From NCBI GenBank assembly GCA_963664285.2, contig CAXXNX010000030.1, positions 1 to 64,000 of the forward strand: a DNA stretch of 64,000 nucleotides. Reading direction: 5' to 3'. The position numbers and the translations under genes were made by a program. Below, one piece after another: positions 32,071-41,934 of this stretch. The notes under the pieces were generated by a model. It was not told the origin of the DNA and ran no database searches. It saw nothing but the letters and a program-made list of their open reading frames with translations. This DNA comes from JAJCYL01 sp963664285. GTDB taxonomy: Bacteria; Bacteroidota; Bacteroidia; Cytophagales; Cyclobacteriaceae. Each line of letters begins with the position of its first letter. Within the stretch, counting starts at the first letter, position 1.

Positions 32071-33418
32071 TTATGCGGCCTGTTGGAATGGTGGATCAAC
32101 TGTATTTAGCAATAGTTTTCTTTTACTAATTTTTACTGCGTTAGCGGTCATCACAGCAAAAAAGACAAACAGTCTTTCATTTTTCTCTCCTTTAACTTTA
32201 ATCCTGTTGGTCCCGTAATGAGTTTTGTGGTCACCGAAGCTGCCTTCCATCACTGTAGCCCTTTGATTGGCGATGAGTCCACTGAGCCGACTGTCTTGTT
32301 TAGTAAGAGGTTGTGGGGCCTTTCTTAGGAAAGCAAGTGAAGATTTTCTTTTTGGTGCAAAATCTTCGATTGGCATTTGTGGCATAGATCAGGTCAGCTC
32401 CCAATTGATTAAGTGCTCCAAAGTGTCGTTTGTGCTTTACAGTACTAATCTTGAGCCGGGTGGATTCATTGAAAGCGTTGAAATTCATACACTCAATCAT
32501 GCAGATCCCATCCACTTGCAGCATATGTACCTTCATGCCAAACTCAACTCTTTTGTTCTCTTTTCCCCTGACTATCGGCCTGACATAGGGTTTTGCCAAT
32601 GATACGATGCGGTTTTTTAACTCTTTGGCCGGGTGGGTTTGTAGGAACTGCTGTTGTTCAAGTACTTTTTTGATGGTTCTCAGGTAATCTCTTTCCTGCT
32701 CATTAAGCAGTGGCAGTTTAGCATCGTTGAGAACTTGTTGAAGTTGGATCAACCCCTTGTGTAGCAGATACAACAGGGCTTTTTTACGCTTACGTCCTTC
32801 TTTATAGGTCTTCCTGCGTCTTTTCTCATAATCGCGTTGTCTGCGCTTTTGTTCAACATATTTGGAGCGAGGCCTTTTCTTTCTCACTACTTTGCACCAT
32901 CGGAACAATTGCTTTTCAAACACCCAATGGCAGCATTCCCATAACAGCTTTACATCAGTAGGAAAACGGATATAACTCTCATAACAGGTAGCGTCCATTA
33001 AAAGCACATGGGTATTATTCATGTCTCTTTTCCAATGTTCGATCAATATTTGTTGGAGCTGTTGCCAGTCTGTATACTCAGCCAGATAACTGCGGATGCG
33101 GCTTACGATAGCATTGTCTCGAATCTTCTCTGTGTCTGATAACATTTTGCCACAGAACAACTGTAGGCTCCAATCGGAGTTAAAGCGTTCTATTAGTTTC
33201 TCATCACTGATACTCAGGTAGGACTTAAGAAACATCAGCGCAAACATCCCTTTTGAGGAAAACCACCGGGGAGCACCAGGTCCGTTATTTTCTTCAGGCA
33301 GGCAGTCCGCTAACTGATTCCACGGTAGACTATCATAAACTGCACCCAATTTACTGCTCTTAAACAAATACCATTTTGGAGTTAAACCATATTCGGGTTG
33401 GAAAAGCCTTTTTTGCAT
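32071..33418 (-). pseudogene. IS5/IS1182-like transposase, frameshifted
   Basis: About 449 aa after repair. The N-terminal part (33418-32300) holds SSKGMFALMFLKSYLSISDE, the first catalytic Asp in VLLMDATCYESYIRFPTD, a very basic linker (about residues 190-240) and AKPYVRPIVRGKENKRVEFG, with the second Asp in GADLIYATNANRR. The remainder (in the frame from 32385) has the Glu in ATVMEGSFGDHKTHYG. The frames would join if the CCCC at plus 32315-32318 (GGGG on the plus strand) were one base shorter. ATG 33418 is preferred over the upstream TTG at 33454. Confidence 0.85.
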
Positions 33419-33460
33419 TCTAATTTGTGGTGTTAGATGTGTTCTACACCACAATCTAGC

Positions 33461-33506
33461 AAAACAAAAACCCCGAAAAAAGCCCTATTCGGCCGATTTC
33501 GGGGTT
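33461..33506 (-). terminator. Hairpin terminator inside IS5-like element 2
   Basis: AACCCCGAAA at 33469-33478 pairs with TTTCGGGGTT at 33497-33506. Read on the minus strand it is followed by a T-rich run (TTTTTGTTTT). It lies between the element end and the transposase start, so it would stop minus-strand transcription coming in from the neighbouring lipoprotein and sulfatase genes. Confidence 0.7.
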
Positions 33507-33571
33507 CTTTATCCTTTCAAACCTCTTTTAACTCTTTGATTATCAGAATCTTAATTTATTCAAAGACGCCC

Positions 33572-33790
33572 TCTTCCATGGATTCGTTCGTCCCAGGTAT
33601 CTATACCTGTTCCTTTAAAAACAGGATTTTCTGAAATGGGATAAAAGTCAACGAGTTCGGTCGGGAATGCCGTAGTGTCGCTATCTGAACTGATCTCCGC
33701 ATTAGAAATATTTTCTGAAGAATTGGAAGCTCGTTGACAGGCAACAAATGATGCCGCTGTAATTACAAGGATGAGGTAGTGAACTTTCAT
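33572..33790 (-). pseudogene. N-terminal fragment of a carbohydrate-active lipoprotein
   Basis: Starts at ATG 33790 with a lipoprotein signal (MKVHYLILVITAASFVAC), a short acidic linker, then PTELVDFYPISENPVFKGTG and IDTWDERIHGRG, where IS5-like element 2 begins. The sequence fits the N-terminus of GH43/GH130-like propeller lipoproteins, and the continuation is the fragment at 31690-31865. It is downstream of the sulfatase on the same strand, suggesting a former polysaccharide-use pair. No functional product is expected. Confidence 0.65.
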
Positions 33791-34027
33791 CGTACTGCTA
33801 ATATCAGTATTACGTTAGATATACAGCATGAAACATATATGCGATCCCGAATAAAATTTAAAATGTAGTCTCCATAGAAATACTGCTGGAGCCTCATCCC
33901 GATACAGCAACCAGGCGAGCTGCTGTGTATCTTAACCAAAGATTAAACAATATAAACAGCAATAAATAAACAAGAGTTTTGGCAGTACTGAACAATAAGA
34001 AGGATTAAGCAGTGAGAACTATTTTAC

Positions 34028-35683
34028 TTAATTGCCTTCAATTCTTTTGTTCTGTTTTACAAGTGACACAATGGCTTCCAGTTCGGAAGCTTTCTCAGGT
34101 ATTGAGTCAATAAGGTCATTTTTTTCAAAGAGGTCTTCTTCTAAATTGTATAATTGTGATTGCATGAAACTGGGAACTTTGGGGTAATTATTAGGAGAAT
34201 AGTACTGGGTCTGATCCCAAATTAGAGGATTTGCACCTTCGATGTATTTCCAATCTCCTTTTCTTATAACAAGAGCTCCAGTCCTCCCAGCAGCCATAAT
34301 CAGCGATTTTCTTACCTGAGGGGCATCATTATCCAGCAGGTTTATAAGGAAACTATAACTGTCTTCTCCTTCCTCTTCCCGCAATTCTATGCCTGTGATT
34401 TCCGCTATTGTTGCCAATATATCGACCGTGGAAATGACATTGGAATTAACAAAACCACCTTTGATCTTTTTTGGCCAGTGTACCACGAATGGTACACGAA
34501 GCCCTCCTTCCCATGCATCTGATTTAAATCCCAACAAACCAGCGTTAGTTTTGTGGTCATATGTCAGCCATCCTTTCTCCTCATTATAGACACCAAGATA
34601 TTCCGGTTGGTAGTCTCCGAAATAGGGTTGATAATAGTCAAATTCATCACCAAATGTTTTGTTTTTGTACCTCTCCACCATTTGAACCTCATCACCTGGG
34701 TGAGGTCCGTTGTCCGAGGTAATTATAATCAACGTATTTTCAAGAGAATTGTGCTTTTCCAGTGCTTTTACCAGTTCGCCAACGATCCAATCAAATTCAA
34801 TGACCTTGTCACCCCTCATACCAGCCTGGCTTTGGCCTTTTGTGAATGCGGGCAACCATGGAGGGTGAACGGCACTTGTTGGAAAATAAAGGAAGAAGGG
34901 ACTGTTTGATTCTTGGTTGAAATGGTTATCGATAACCTCAATAGCTTTTTCGGTCAACTTCCTGTCAAGATTCCTCAAATCCCAGTCTGGTCCACGTAGT
35001 CCTGAGGTTCTTTGTGAAAAATTATCTGGAACAGATGGTTCCGCTGTTACATTTTCATTCTCTATAAATGCATGAGGTCTCATGCCATTGGATCCGCCAA
35101 TTCCGAAGAAATAATCAAATCCTCTTTCAATAGGGCCACCTTTGATAGGTTTGGAAAAATCAATATTATCCAATCGTACGCTCCTCCAGAAATCATCTTC
35201 CGATATACTCGGATCACGTGGAATACTATCTTTTAATGCCCAATTGAATCCAAGATGCCATTTCCCTATCCCTGCTGTATAATAACCATTCGCATTTAGC
35301 ATTGAAGCCAGAGTAGTCCGGCCTACCTCAATCAAGGGCGGAGCAAAGCCTCCCAATACCCCTGATTTGAGTCGGGTACGCCAGGGGTAACGGCCTGTTA
35401 GAATACTATATCGGGAAGGCGAACATAAAGAAGAAGTAACATAGGCATCGGTAAATCTTATTCCGTTATCGGCCAGCTTATCAACATTAGGAGTTTTTAT
35501 TTTTGAAGCCCCGTAACAACTGAAGTCACCATACCCAAGATCATCAGCAAATATGAGAACGATATTGGGGCGATCAGGGACTGGGGGTGAATCATCACAT
35601 GAGGATATGAAGGTATTCAAAATAATCCCCATGAACACTGTGTACATTGGATTTAATTTGACAGGCATTTTACTAAATCTCAT
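34028..35683 (-). CDS. S1-family sulfatase (arylsulfatase-type lipoprotein)
   Basis: 551 aa. Lipoprotein signal ending ISSC at about residue 29. The alkaline-phosphatase superfamily metal site is in RPNIVLIFADDLGYGD, and the formylglycine motif C-x-P-S-R is in TSSLCSPSRYSILTGRYPW. Further blocks are GIGKWHLGF, IIITSDNGPHPGD and GGLRVPFVVHWPKKI. It should remove sulfate esters from a substrate, in marine Bacteroidota usually algal polysaccharides. It needs a formylglycine-generating enzyme, which is not in this window. Next on the same strand is the broken carbohydrate-active lipoprotein. Start ATG at 35683. Confidence 0.93.
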   Translation of the reverse strand: MRFSKMPVKLNPMYTVFMGIILNTFISSCDDSPPVPDRPNIVLIFADDLGYGDFSCYGASKIKTPNVDKLADNGIRFTDAYVTSSLCSPSRYSILTGRYPWRTRLKSGVLGGFAPPLIEVGRTTLASMLNANGYYTAGIGKWHLGFNWALKDSIPRDPSISEDDFWRSVRLDNIDFSKPIKGGPIERGFDYFFGIGGSNGMRPHAFIENENVTAEPSVPDNFSQRTSGLRGPDWDLRNLDRKLTEKAIEVIDNHFNQESNSPFFLYFPTSAVHPPWLPAFTKGQSQAGMRGDKVIEFDWIVGELVKALEKHNSLENTLIIITSDNGPHPGDEVQMVERYKNKTFGDEFDYYQPYFGDYQPEYLGVYNEEKGWLTYDHKTNAGLLGFKSDAWEGGLRVPFVVHWPKKIKGGFVNSNVISTVDILATIAEITGIELREEEGEDSYSFLINLLDNDAPQVRKSLIMAAGRTGALVIRKGDWKYIEGANPLIWDQTQYYSPNNYPKVPSFMQSQLYNLEEDLFEKNDLIDSIPEKASELEAIVSLVKQNKRIEGN

Positions 35684-35861
35684 GGGTATTTTGATTTAAA
35701 TAGCACATTATTAAAGCAATACTAAAATGTATTTTTATATTTTCCTTTCATTTGCTGAGGTTGCTAAGAATGATGAATTAATCAATTCAAGTGGAAATTA
35801 TTAGCAGACTGTCAAAACGGAACAAAGACATTGATTACTAAGTGAATAATTTCTCTTTAAA

Positions 35862-36140
35862 CATCCACAAACACAAGGGAAGATTGAACGCTATCACAGA
35901 TCAATGAAGAACGTAGTAAAGCTGGAAAATTACTACAGTCCAGAGGAGTTAAAGCATAGATTGGGGGAGTTTGTTGAATACTATAACAATCATAGATACC
36001 ACGAATCACTGAATAACACAACGCCATCAGATGTCTATTATGGAAGGGATCTACAAATCCTTAAAAAACGTACACAGATCAAAGCAGTGACCATGAAACA
36101 GAGAAGAAAAAAACACCTATCTCAGGTATTGATTATGTAG
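35862..36140 (+). pseudogene. IS3-type transposase relic (integrase core, C-terminal end)
   Basis: Reads PQTQGKIERYHRSMKNVVKL, then LGEFVEYYNNHRYHESLNNT and PSDVYYGRDLQIL, the end of an IS3-family OrfB-type integrase core including the catalytic Glu region (GKIERYHRS). The first two-thirds of the protein are absent. No terminal repeats found. Confidence 0.75.
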
Positions 36141-36149
36141 CTAACTTTA

Positions 36150-36404
36150 TTGTCCCTAAAGTCCACTTTGTTTGAAGACATACACCTATTCAAAACTGAT
36201 TTAAAGGATTATTCAGAAACGGTCAATTACCTGAAGAAATCAATACCAGATTACAACCACAAACCACATGGAGCCCTTTATGGATTGACACCATCTGAAG
36301 TTTTGAATGGTGAAAGTCCATCAAGAGATCTGTTCAAAGAAGAAAAGATAGAAGCTCGGAAAGCGAGGTTGATAATGAATCAGAAAATAGAATGTTGCTA
36401 CTAA
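36150..36404 (+). pseudogene. Second transposase relic (integrase-core C-terminus)
   Basis: Frame with SIPDYNHKPHGALYGLTPSE and VLNGESPSRDLFKEEKIEAR, the C-terminal tail of another rve-type transposase, different from the one just upstream. No start or catalytic core remains. Confidence 0.6.
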
Positions 36405-36674
36405 GATTGATAACCCATCAGAAGATGATACAATGATGTTCTGATAGAGTAAGGATTACAGATTAATCAATACCGTATTGGTTTGAAGAGTCTTTTAGAA
36501 GTCATTAAAAAGCTTGATTTGACCGATTGGTCAATTATTACCAAATTCGTAGTCGGAATTATGAAATTGACATGGAATGCGCACTGAGTTGTACTACAAC
36601 CATAAAGGCTAATAATACATACTATCAATAGGTTTGGTAAATGTCTCATTTTAGGAATTTTAAGTTTAGTCATT
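36405..36674. other. Non-coding stretch or possible lipoprotein-signal relic
   Basis: No clear gene. A minus-strand frame running into the IS30 boundary reads MRHLPNLLIVCIISLYGCST, which looks like a lipoprotein signal peptide, but nothing recognisable follows and it ends at 36467. It could be the start of a gene cut by IS activity. Confidence 0.4.
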
Positions 36675-37556
36675 TGTAAGTTCAAGTAATAAGTGCAATT
36701 TTCCTTTGTAGCGCTTGCTTTGCGTTTAGGTAATTAAATTTTCTAACAGGGCGTTCATTGATTTTGTTTTCAACAACTTTGATTTGCTCCTCTGTAACAA
36801 ATCTAATATCTGTTTTCTTAGGATAAAACCTTCTGATTACCCCAATCCTATTTTCAACTGTCCCTTTATCCTGACTAGTATAGGGACGAGTGAAATAGGC
36901 ATCCACATCAAGGGATTGAGCAATCAACTCATGTTTAGAAAATGCCATATCATTATCAAAAGTGAGTGTTTCCAGTTTGTGTTTATCCTGAGAGAGTTCC
37001 TCCACAATAGCTTCGGCCATTTGATCGGCATTTTTACTGTGCATCTTTCTGATTCTGGTAAAAAGACTTGCTCGGTCTGTCATCACCAACAAAGAGCCTT
37101 TGTGGTTTTTACCCATCATTAAATCGACTTCTATATCTCCCAATCGTTCCCTTTTGTTAATGATCTGGGGTCGCTGTTCAATTGATACCCTATTCGGGAT
37201 AATACCTCTACGATCTTTTCTGTTTCCTCGTTTGCGCCTTCGTTTGCCATGTTTTAGATATGTGTATAGTTGTTTGTATTCTTGGTTCTCCTGGTGGTTG
37301 GTGTGCTTACATTCCCATATCCATTGGTAAATCCATTCATGGCTAAGTGGACATTCTCTCGTTTTCTTTCCCTGATGGCTGATCAATTCAGGACTCCATC
37401 TATCTTCTTGGAGCCGGTTAACTATCCAGTCTTTCATGGGTTTGGTGAAAATCACTCTTTTTGGCTTTTCTTGATGACGAAGATTGGTCCTCCTTTGTGC
37501 ATTTGCTGTTCGATAGACACCAGCTCCCTACCTCTTGAACCCACAATTTCGCTTAA
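36675..37556 (-). mobile_element. IS30-family element, copy 2, truncated by IS1380 copy 4
   Basis: Minus-strand copy; its right terminal repeat begins TGTAAGTTCAAGT at 36675. It runs to the TTAA at 37553-37556 where IS1380 copy 4 starts. That TTAA corresponds to the TTAA in copy 1 at 22034-22037. The 5' 230 bp or so of the IS30 are not on the other side of IS1380 copy 4, where an amidohydrolase gene follows instead. Confidence 0.9.
36682..37552 (-). pseudogene. IS30-family transposase, truncated and frameshifted
   Basis: Same protein as the intact one at 21905, from about residue 43 on. Compared with copy 1 it has an extra T (AAATTG for AAATG) and a lost G (GGG for GGGG) near its 5' break. 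The catalytic core with EVDLMMGKNHKG, TFDNDMAF and GTVENRIG is otherwise intact in the frame from 37455. No helix-turn-helix and no start codon remain. Confidence 0.9.
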
Positions 37557-39177
37557 CCCGAAAAATTCATAGTAGACAATAAAAAACAGGCATAAATTGC
37601 TTATATTGAGATAGTTAGACAACAAAATAAGCAATTAATTTATGCCTGAATATAAGGAAAAAGATACCGTATTTTATCGAGGAAAACAAGCTTTTAAATT
37701 TGATTTTTCAGCATCAGCGATTAGCTCAGACGGAGCGATATTGTTAAGTGAAAAAGTAGAGAGAAAGACTGGTCTATTAAAAAGCTTCGCCGCACTGATT
37801 CCTGACTATCGAAACCCCTTTTTTATCGAATACACTTATGAAGAAATGCTTCGCCAACGGGTGTTTTTAATGATGCAGGGCTATCAGGATTGCAATGACG
37901 AACAAAAACTCCGAGAGGATCCGGTGATCCGTAAAGTACTAGATAGCGGATTATGTTCCCAGCCTACTTTAAGTCGATTTGAAAACAAGGCCGATCGGAG
38001 TCTGATCTACCAGATGAGTCAATGGTTTGTAGACCGTTATGTAGAGGAGTTGAAAGAGAAGACTGGTCAAATCATCATTGATGTAGATGGTACCGATGAC
38101 CCTACTCATGGATCCCAACAACTCAGTTTGTATAATGGCTATTATGGACAGACTATGTACCATGAGTTGTTCTTTAAGGACGGGAACACCGGTCAGGTCA
38201 TTTTACCAGTACTACGTCCGGGCAATTGTCACTCCAACAAATGGTTTGTGGCCTTATTGAAAAGGATTGTCATTAAAATCAGAAAAAAACTGCCCTCAGT
38301 AAAGATCCTTATTCGAGCGGATAGTGGCTTTTCAGGAGCATCTTTTTATCGGATAGCTAAGCAGTTTGACCTTCAATTTTGTTTAGGTATTAGTAGTAAT
38401 GAAGTTTTAAAGACTTTTACCAAACAGACTATCATTGAAGTAAAAAAGGAATATGCTTCAAAAATCATCAAACATCAAGAGTTTGTTGGCCCGTTTACTT
38501 ACCAGGCCAAAAGCTGGGATCGTTCTGAAAAGCTGTACGCCAAAGTGGAGTCTACCGGAAAAGGAATGAATGTCCGTTACTTTGTGAGCAACTTTGAAGC
38601 GATGACCGCTCAACAGATTTACTTTGATTTTTATGTCAAGCGAGGTGATGCCAGTGAAAATCGAATAAAGGAACTCAAAAACATGACTTATTCCGACCGG
38701 CTTTCCTGTCATCGCTACTGGGCCAATTTCATGCGTTTAATCATCGCTACCCTCTGTTATGAAATGTTCCGGCAGATTAAATTATTAATTGCCAAAACAA
38801 AACACCACTTTGCTAAACGATGGCAAGTGGACAATATCCGGCTTTACCTGATGAAGGTTGGGGCGTGCCTGAAAGAAAGGAAAAGATCATTGACAATACA
38901 ATTCTCAAGAGCCTTTAGATATCAATACCTGCTGGGCGATTTGCTTACGGTGAACTGACCGATCAGTTAAACAGTTTAGTTTAATCAAAAAAATGTTCTT
39001 CCATAAGAACACAATAGAGCTTTGACTGAAAATTGAAAAATTCTAACAAAAAAACGCTCTAATGTCCTTTGAAATCCAGAAACCTGGTTGATCTTCAAAT
39101 TAATACATACACTCCAATCAAAAATAGTTAGCAACCCATTATTAATCCCAAAATTGGTGGCCTATGAATAATGCGGG
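37557..39177 (+). mobile_element. IS1380-family element, copy 4 (intact)
   Basis: Full 1,621-bp copy with TTAA outside each end (37553-37556, 39178-39181). Left flank is the middle of an IS30 transposase gene; right flank is the middle of an amidohydrolase gene. A simple insertion would leave the same gene on both sides, so this copy most likely sits at a recombination or deletion junction between two IS1380 insertions. Confidence 0.95.
37642..38958 (+). CDS. IS1380-family transposase (copy 4, intact)
   Basis: 438 aa, same predicted protein as at 7220 and 28105, unbroken, with all three catalytic blocks. It is the third complete transposase of this family in 32 kb. Confidence 0.95.
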   Translation: MPEYKEKDTVFYRGKQAFKFDFSASAISSDGAILLSEKVERKTGLLKSFAALIPDYRNPFFIEYTYEEMLRQRVFLMMQGYQDCNDEQKLREDPVIRKVLDSGLCSQPTLSRFENKADRSLIYQMSQWFVDRYVEELKEKTGQIIIDVDGTDDPTHGSQQLSLYNGYYGQTMYHELFFKDGNTGQVILPVLRPGNCHSNKWFVALLKRIVIKIRKKLPSVKILIRADSGFSGASFYRIAKQFDLQFCLGISSNEVLKTFTKQTIIEVKKEYASKIIKHQEFVGPFTYQAKSWDRSEKLYAKVESTGKGMNVRYFVSNFEAMTAQQIYFDFYVKRGDASENRIKELKNMTYSDRLSCHRYWANFMRLIIATLCYEMFRQIKLLIAKTKHHFAKRWQVDNIRLYLMKVGACLKERKRSLTIQFSRAFRYQYLLGDLLTVN

Positions 39178-40580
39178 TTAAGGGAAGTATTGTCTATCCT
39201 TTTGTGGCATTTGGAAATGAAAGTTTACCATTGTCCCAAACTTATTTAATTAAAAATGCCACAGTGTGGACTAATGAATCCGATGGTATACTCCAAGACA
39301 CGGATGTGCTTGTAAGAGACGGCAAAATCTCACAGGTGGGACAGAACCTGTCTCCATCAAGTACATCGGTTATAGATGGAACTGGCAAGCATTTGACATC
39401 CGGAATTATAGACGAACATTCACATGTAGCTTTACGTGGAGTTAACGAAAGTTCGCACGCGGCTACAGCCGAAGTCCGTATGTATGATGCCGTTGACTCG
39501 GAAGATATTGACATCTATCGGCAGTTAGCAGGAGGTGTTACTGCCGCTCAACTTTTACACGGCTCTGCAAATCCGATAGGTGGGCAATCGGCCTTGATTA
39601 AGTTCAGATGGGGAGCATCTCCTGAAGGAATGAAAATAGAGGGAGCAGATGGTTATATCAAATTTGCCCTGGGCGAGAATGTTAAACATGGTAATAGGCC
39701 GCGATCGCATAATATTCGCTACCCTCAGACCAGGATGGGAGTAGAGCAGATCTTCGTGGATGCATTTACCAGAGCACGTGAATATGAAAATAGTTGGAAC
39801 GCCTACAACAGCTTTTCTTCTAAATCAAAGGCGAGGACGCCACAACCAAGAAGAGATATTCAATTAGAAGCATTGCTTGAAATCCTGAATAAGAAAAGAT
39901 TCATCTCATGTCACTCGTATGTACAATCGGAGATCAATATGTTGATGAAAGTCGCCGATAGATTTGATTTTAGAGTCAATACTTTCACTCATATTCTCGA
40001 GGGTTACAAAGTGGCAGACAAAATGTTCGAACATGGAGCGGGAGGAAGTACATTCTCAGATTGGTGGGCCTATAAATGGGAGGTTAAGGAAGCAATACCT
40101 TACAATCCTGCATTGATGCACATGGTTGGCGTTGTCACCGCTATAAATTCAGATGATGGCGAAATGGCAAGACGATTGAACCAGGAAGCTGCAAAAAGTG
40201 TAAAGTATGCAGGTATGTCAGAAGAAGATGCCTGGAAAATGGTCACTTTGAATCCTGCGAAGTTATTGCATCTGGATGACAGAATGGGCAGCATAAAGCC
40301 GGGCAAGGATGCAGATTTAGTACTTTGGAATGATAACCCACTTTCAATCTATGCCAAGCCTGAGAAGACCATGATTGATGGCGTAATATATTATGATATC
40401 CAAAAAGACAAAGAAATGCGGATAGCCATACAAAAAGAACGAGCTAGAATAATTGCTAAAATGCAGACGTCGTCCGGCAATGGTGGGAATAAAGCCAAAC
40501 CTAATGGCCACAGGGACCTACACTGTGAAGATTTTACTATTTCTAATGATTACAGTCAATACAGTAATTCAAATAACTGA
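39178..40580 (+). pseudogene. Amidohydrolase-family protein, 5'-truncated
   Basis: About 465 residues of a metal-dependent amidohydrolase of the imidazolonepropionase/dihydroorotase type. It contains LIKNATVWTNESDGILQDTD, the metal-site region LTSGIIDEHSHVALRGVNES, SCHSYVQSEINML, NTFTHILEGYKVADKM and the C-terminal GSIKPGKDADLVLWNDNPLS. Close relatives in Cytophagales are about 1,000 aa with a second domain in front; that half is missing here because the frame enters from IS1380 copy 4 (the first residues MRV are IS-derived). The next gene is a related amidohydrolase, as is usual for this pair. Function in these bacteria is unclear; secreted peptide or cyclic-amide hydrolysis is a guess. Confidence 0.8.
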
Positions 40581-40646
40581 ATATAAGTCTTCAATAGCAT
40601 TTATACACTAGTTGGAATTTTTCTAACCAGTCAATTAATAGCTCAA

Positions 40647-41876
40647 GTGCCAAGGCCAGCGGACCCACAGTCCAAGCCGATAATATTGACAAATGGTATT
40701 ATTCACGTTGGGAATGGACAGGTGATCAACAACGGAGCCGTCGGTTTCGACAATGGCAAAATAACCTTTGTTGGACAGGTTGATAATATTACCATTGACA
40801 ATTCTGCATATCAAACCATCAGTGTTAGTGGACGGCATATATATCCGGGGTTGATTTTACCGGCCAGCAGGTTAGGCCTGGAAGAGGTGGGTGCCCTAAG
40901 ACCGACAAGAGACTATGGTGAGGTGGGGGAGATGAACCCCAATGTGCGTGCATTGATATCATATAATACGGACTCTGAATTGATAGAAACCCTTCGCTAT
41001 AACGGGATACTAACTGCCCAGGCGACACCCGAAAGTGGAACGTTTTCCGGAACTTCTTCCATAATGGCCCTTGATGGCTGGAACTGGGAAGACGCTGTTT
41101 ATAAAGCAGATGATGGGGTTCATTTGAGATGGCCCCCTCGATTTTTAAAGGGAAGTTTCTTTAACCCCGAGCGAAAAGAAAATAAGAATTATGATGAGAC
41201 TGTAACGGCCATTGATCAATTCCTGCGGGATGCCAAGTCTTACAATGAGACTGGTAACCCTAATGTGAACAATTTAAAACTCGAAGCCATGAGAGGCTTA
41301 TTTGAAGGTAGTCAATCCCTTTTTATTCATGTTAATGGAGCAAAAGAGATCCTTGAATCACTTCAACTGGCTAAAGAGACAGGTGTGAAGGACATGGTAG
41401 TAGTTGGAGCGTCTGATGCCTATTACGTCAAGGATTATCTCAAAGACAATAACATTCCGGTTCTAATAGGTGATATCCACAGAATGCCATTTAGACCAGA
41501 AGAAGATGTAGATATGCCTTATAAATTACCCTATTTGCTGCATAAAGAGGGCATCTTGGTTGGGCTAGCCTACCAGAGAGGACTTCAAAATTCGAGGAAC
41601 CTGCCTTTCTATGCAGGAACAACAGTTGCTTATGGCATGAGTAAAGAAGATGCGTTGTCCACAGTGACTTTAAATACGGCAATAATTCTGGGCATTGAAG
41701 CTACTATTGGTAGCCTGGAAGTTGGTAAAGATGCCAGTATAGTAGTTTCAGAGGGAGATCTACTGGATATGCGATCGAGCAAAGTAACTCAAGCCTATAT
41801 ATTGGGTAAAGCCATAGAATTAGATGGCAAACAACAACTTCTCTACCAAAGGTTTAAGGAAAAGTACCAAAAGTAA
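40647..41876 (+). CDS. Amidohydrolase-family protein, probably exported; start unclear
   Basis: Imidazolonepropionase-like amidohydrolase, 409 aa from the GTG at 40647. Motifs: IILTNGIIHVGNGQVINNGA, SGRHIYPGLILPASRLG (where usual metal-binding His residues are replaced, as is common in this second-gene family), MPYKLPYLLHKEGI and the C-terminal GSLEVGKDASIVVSEGDLLD. The frame is open upstream to 40587 and encodes an obvious signal peptide core, IYTLVGIFLTSQLIAQ, yet no ATG, GTG or TTG precedes it in frame. Either a rare start is used, or the start codon was lost by mutation or sequence error. It lies 66 bp after the truncated amidohydrolase, likely one transcript. Confidence 0.75.
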   Translation: MPRPADPQSKPIILTNGIIHVGNGQVINNGAVGFDNGKITFVGQVDNITIDNSAYQTISVSGRHIYPGLILPASRLGLEEVGALRPTRDYGEVGEMNPNVRALISYNTDSELIETLRYNGILTAQATPESGTFSGTSSIMALDGWNWEDAVYKADDGVHLRWPPRFLKGSFFNPERKENKNYDETVTAIDQFLRDAKSYNETGNPNVNNLKLEAMRGLFEGSQSLFIHVNGAKEILESLQLAKETGVKDMVVVGASDAYYVKDYLKDNNIPVLIGDIHRMPFRPEEDVDMPYKLPYLLHKEGILVGLAYQRGLQNSRNLPFYAGTTVAYGMSKEDALSTVTLNTAIILGIEATIGSLEVGKDASIVVSEGDLLDMRSSKVTQAYILGKAIELDGKQQLLYQRFKEKYQK

Positions 41877-41934
41877 GGATATTAAATCATTAAGATGCCG
41901 ATTAAGCGTGTGGTCAGATTACTATCTTTATTCA

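Larger units (their letters stand above)
31866..33571 (-). mobile_element. IS5/IS1182-like element 2
   Basis: 1,706-bp element. Terminal inverted repeats start GGGCGTCCTTGAA (at 31866, plus strand) and GGGCGTCTTTGAA (inverted, ending 33571). It interrupts a predicted carbohydrate-active gene: N-terminal part ...GTGIDTWDERIHGRG on one side, ERGYILKEGDTYHMW on the other. The flanking GGAAGA and GAAAGA may be a degraded target duplication. It carries one transposase gene and a bidirectional hairpin near its right end. Confidence 0.75.

Noticed and set aside
36467..36685. 72-aa lipoprotein-like frame as a real gene
   Set aside because: Only a signal-like start is convincing, its 5' end runs over the IS30 terminus, and nothing recognisable follows.
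35862..37556. Integron or genomic-island boundary built from several transposase relics
   Set aside because: Only unconnected transposase tails and a truncated IS30 are present; no integrase gene, attachment-site repeat or tRNA.
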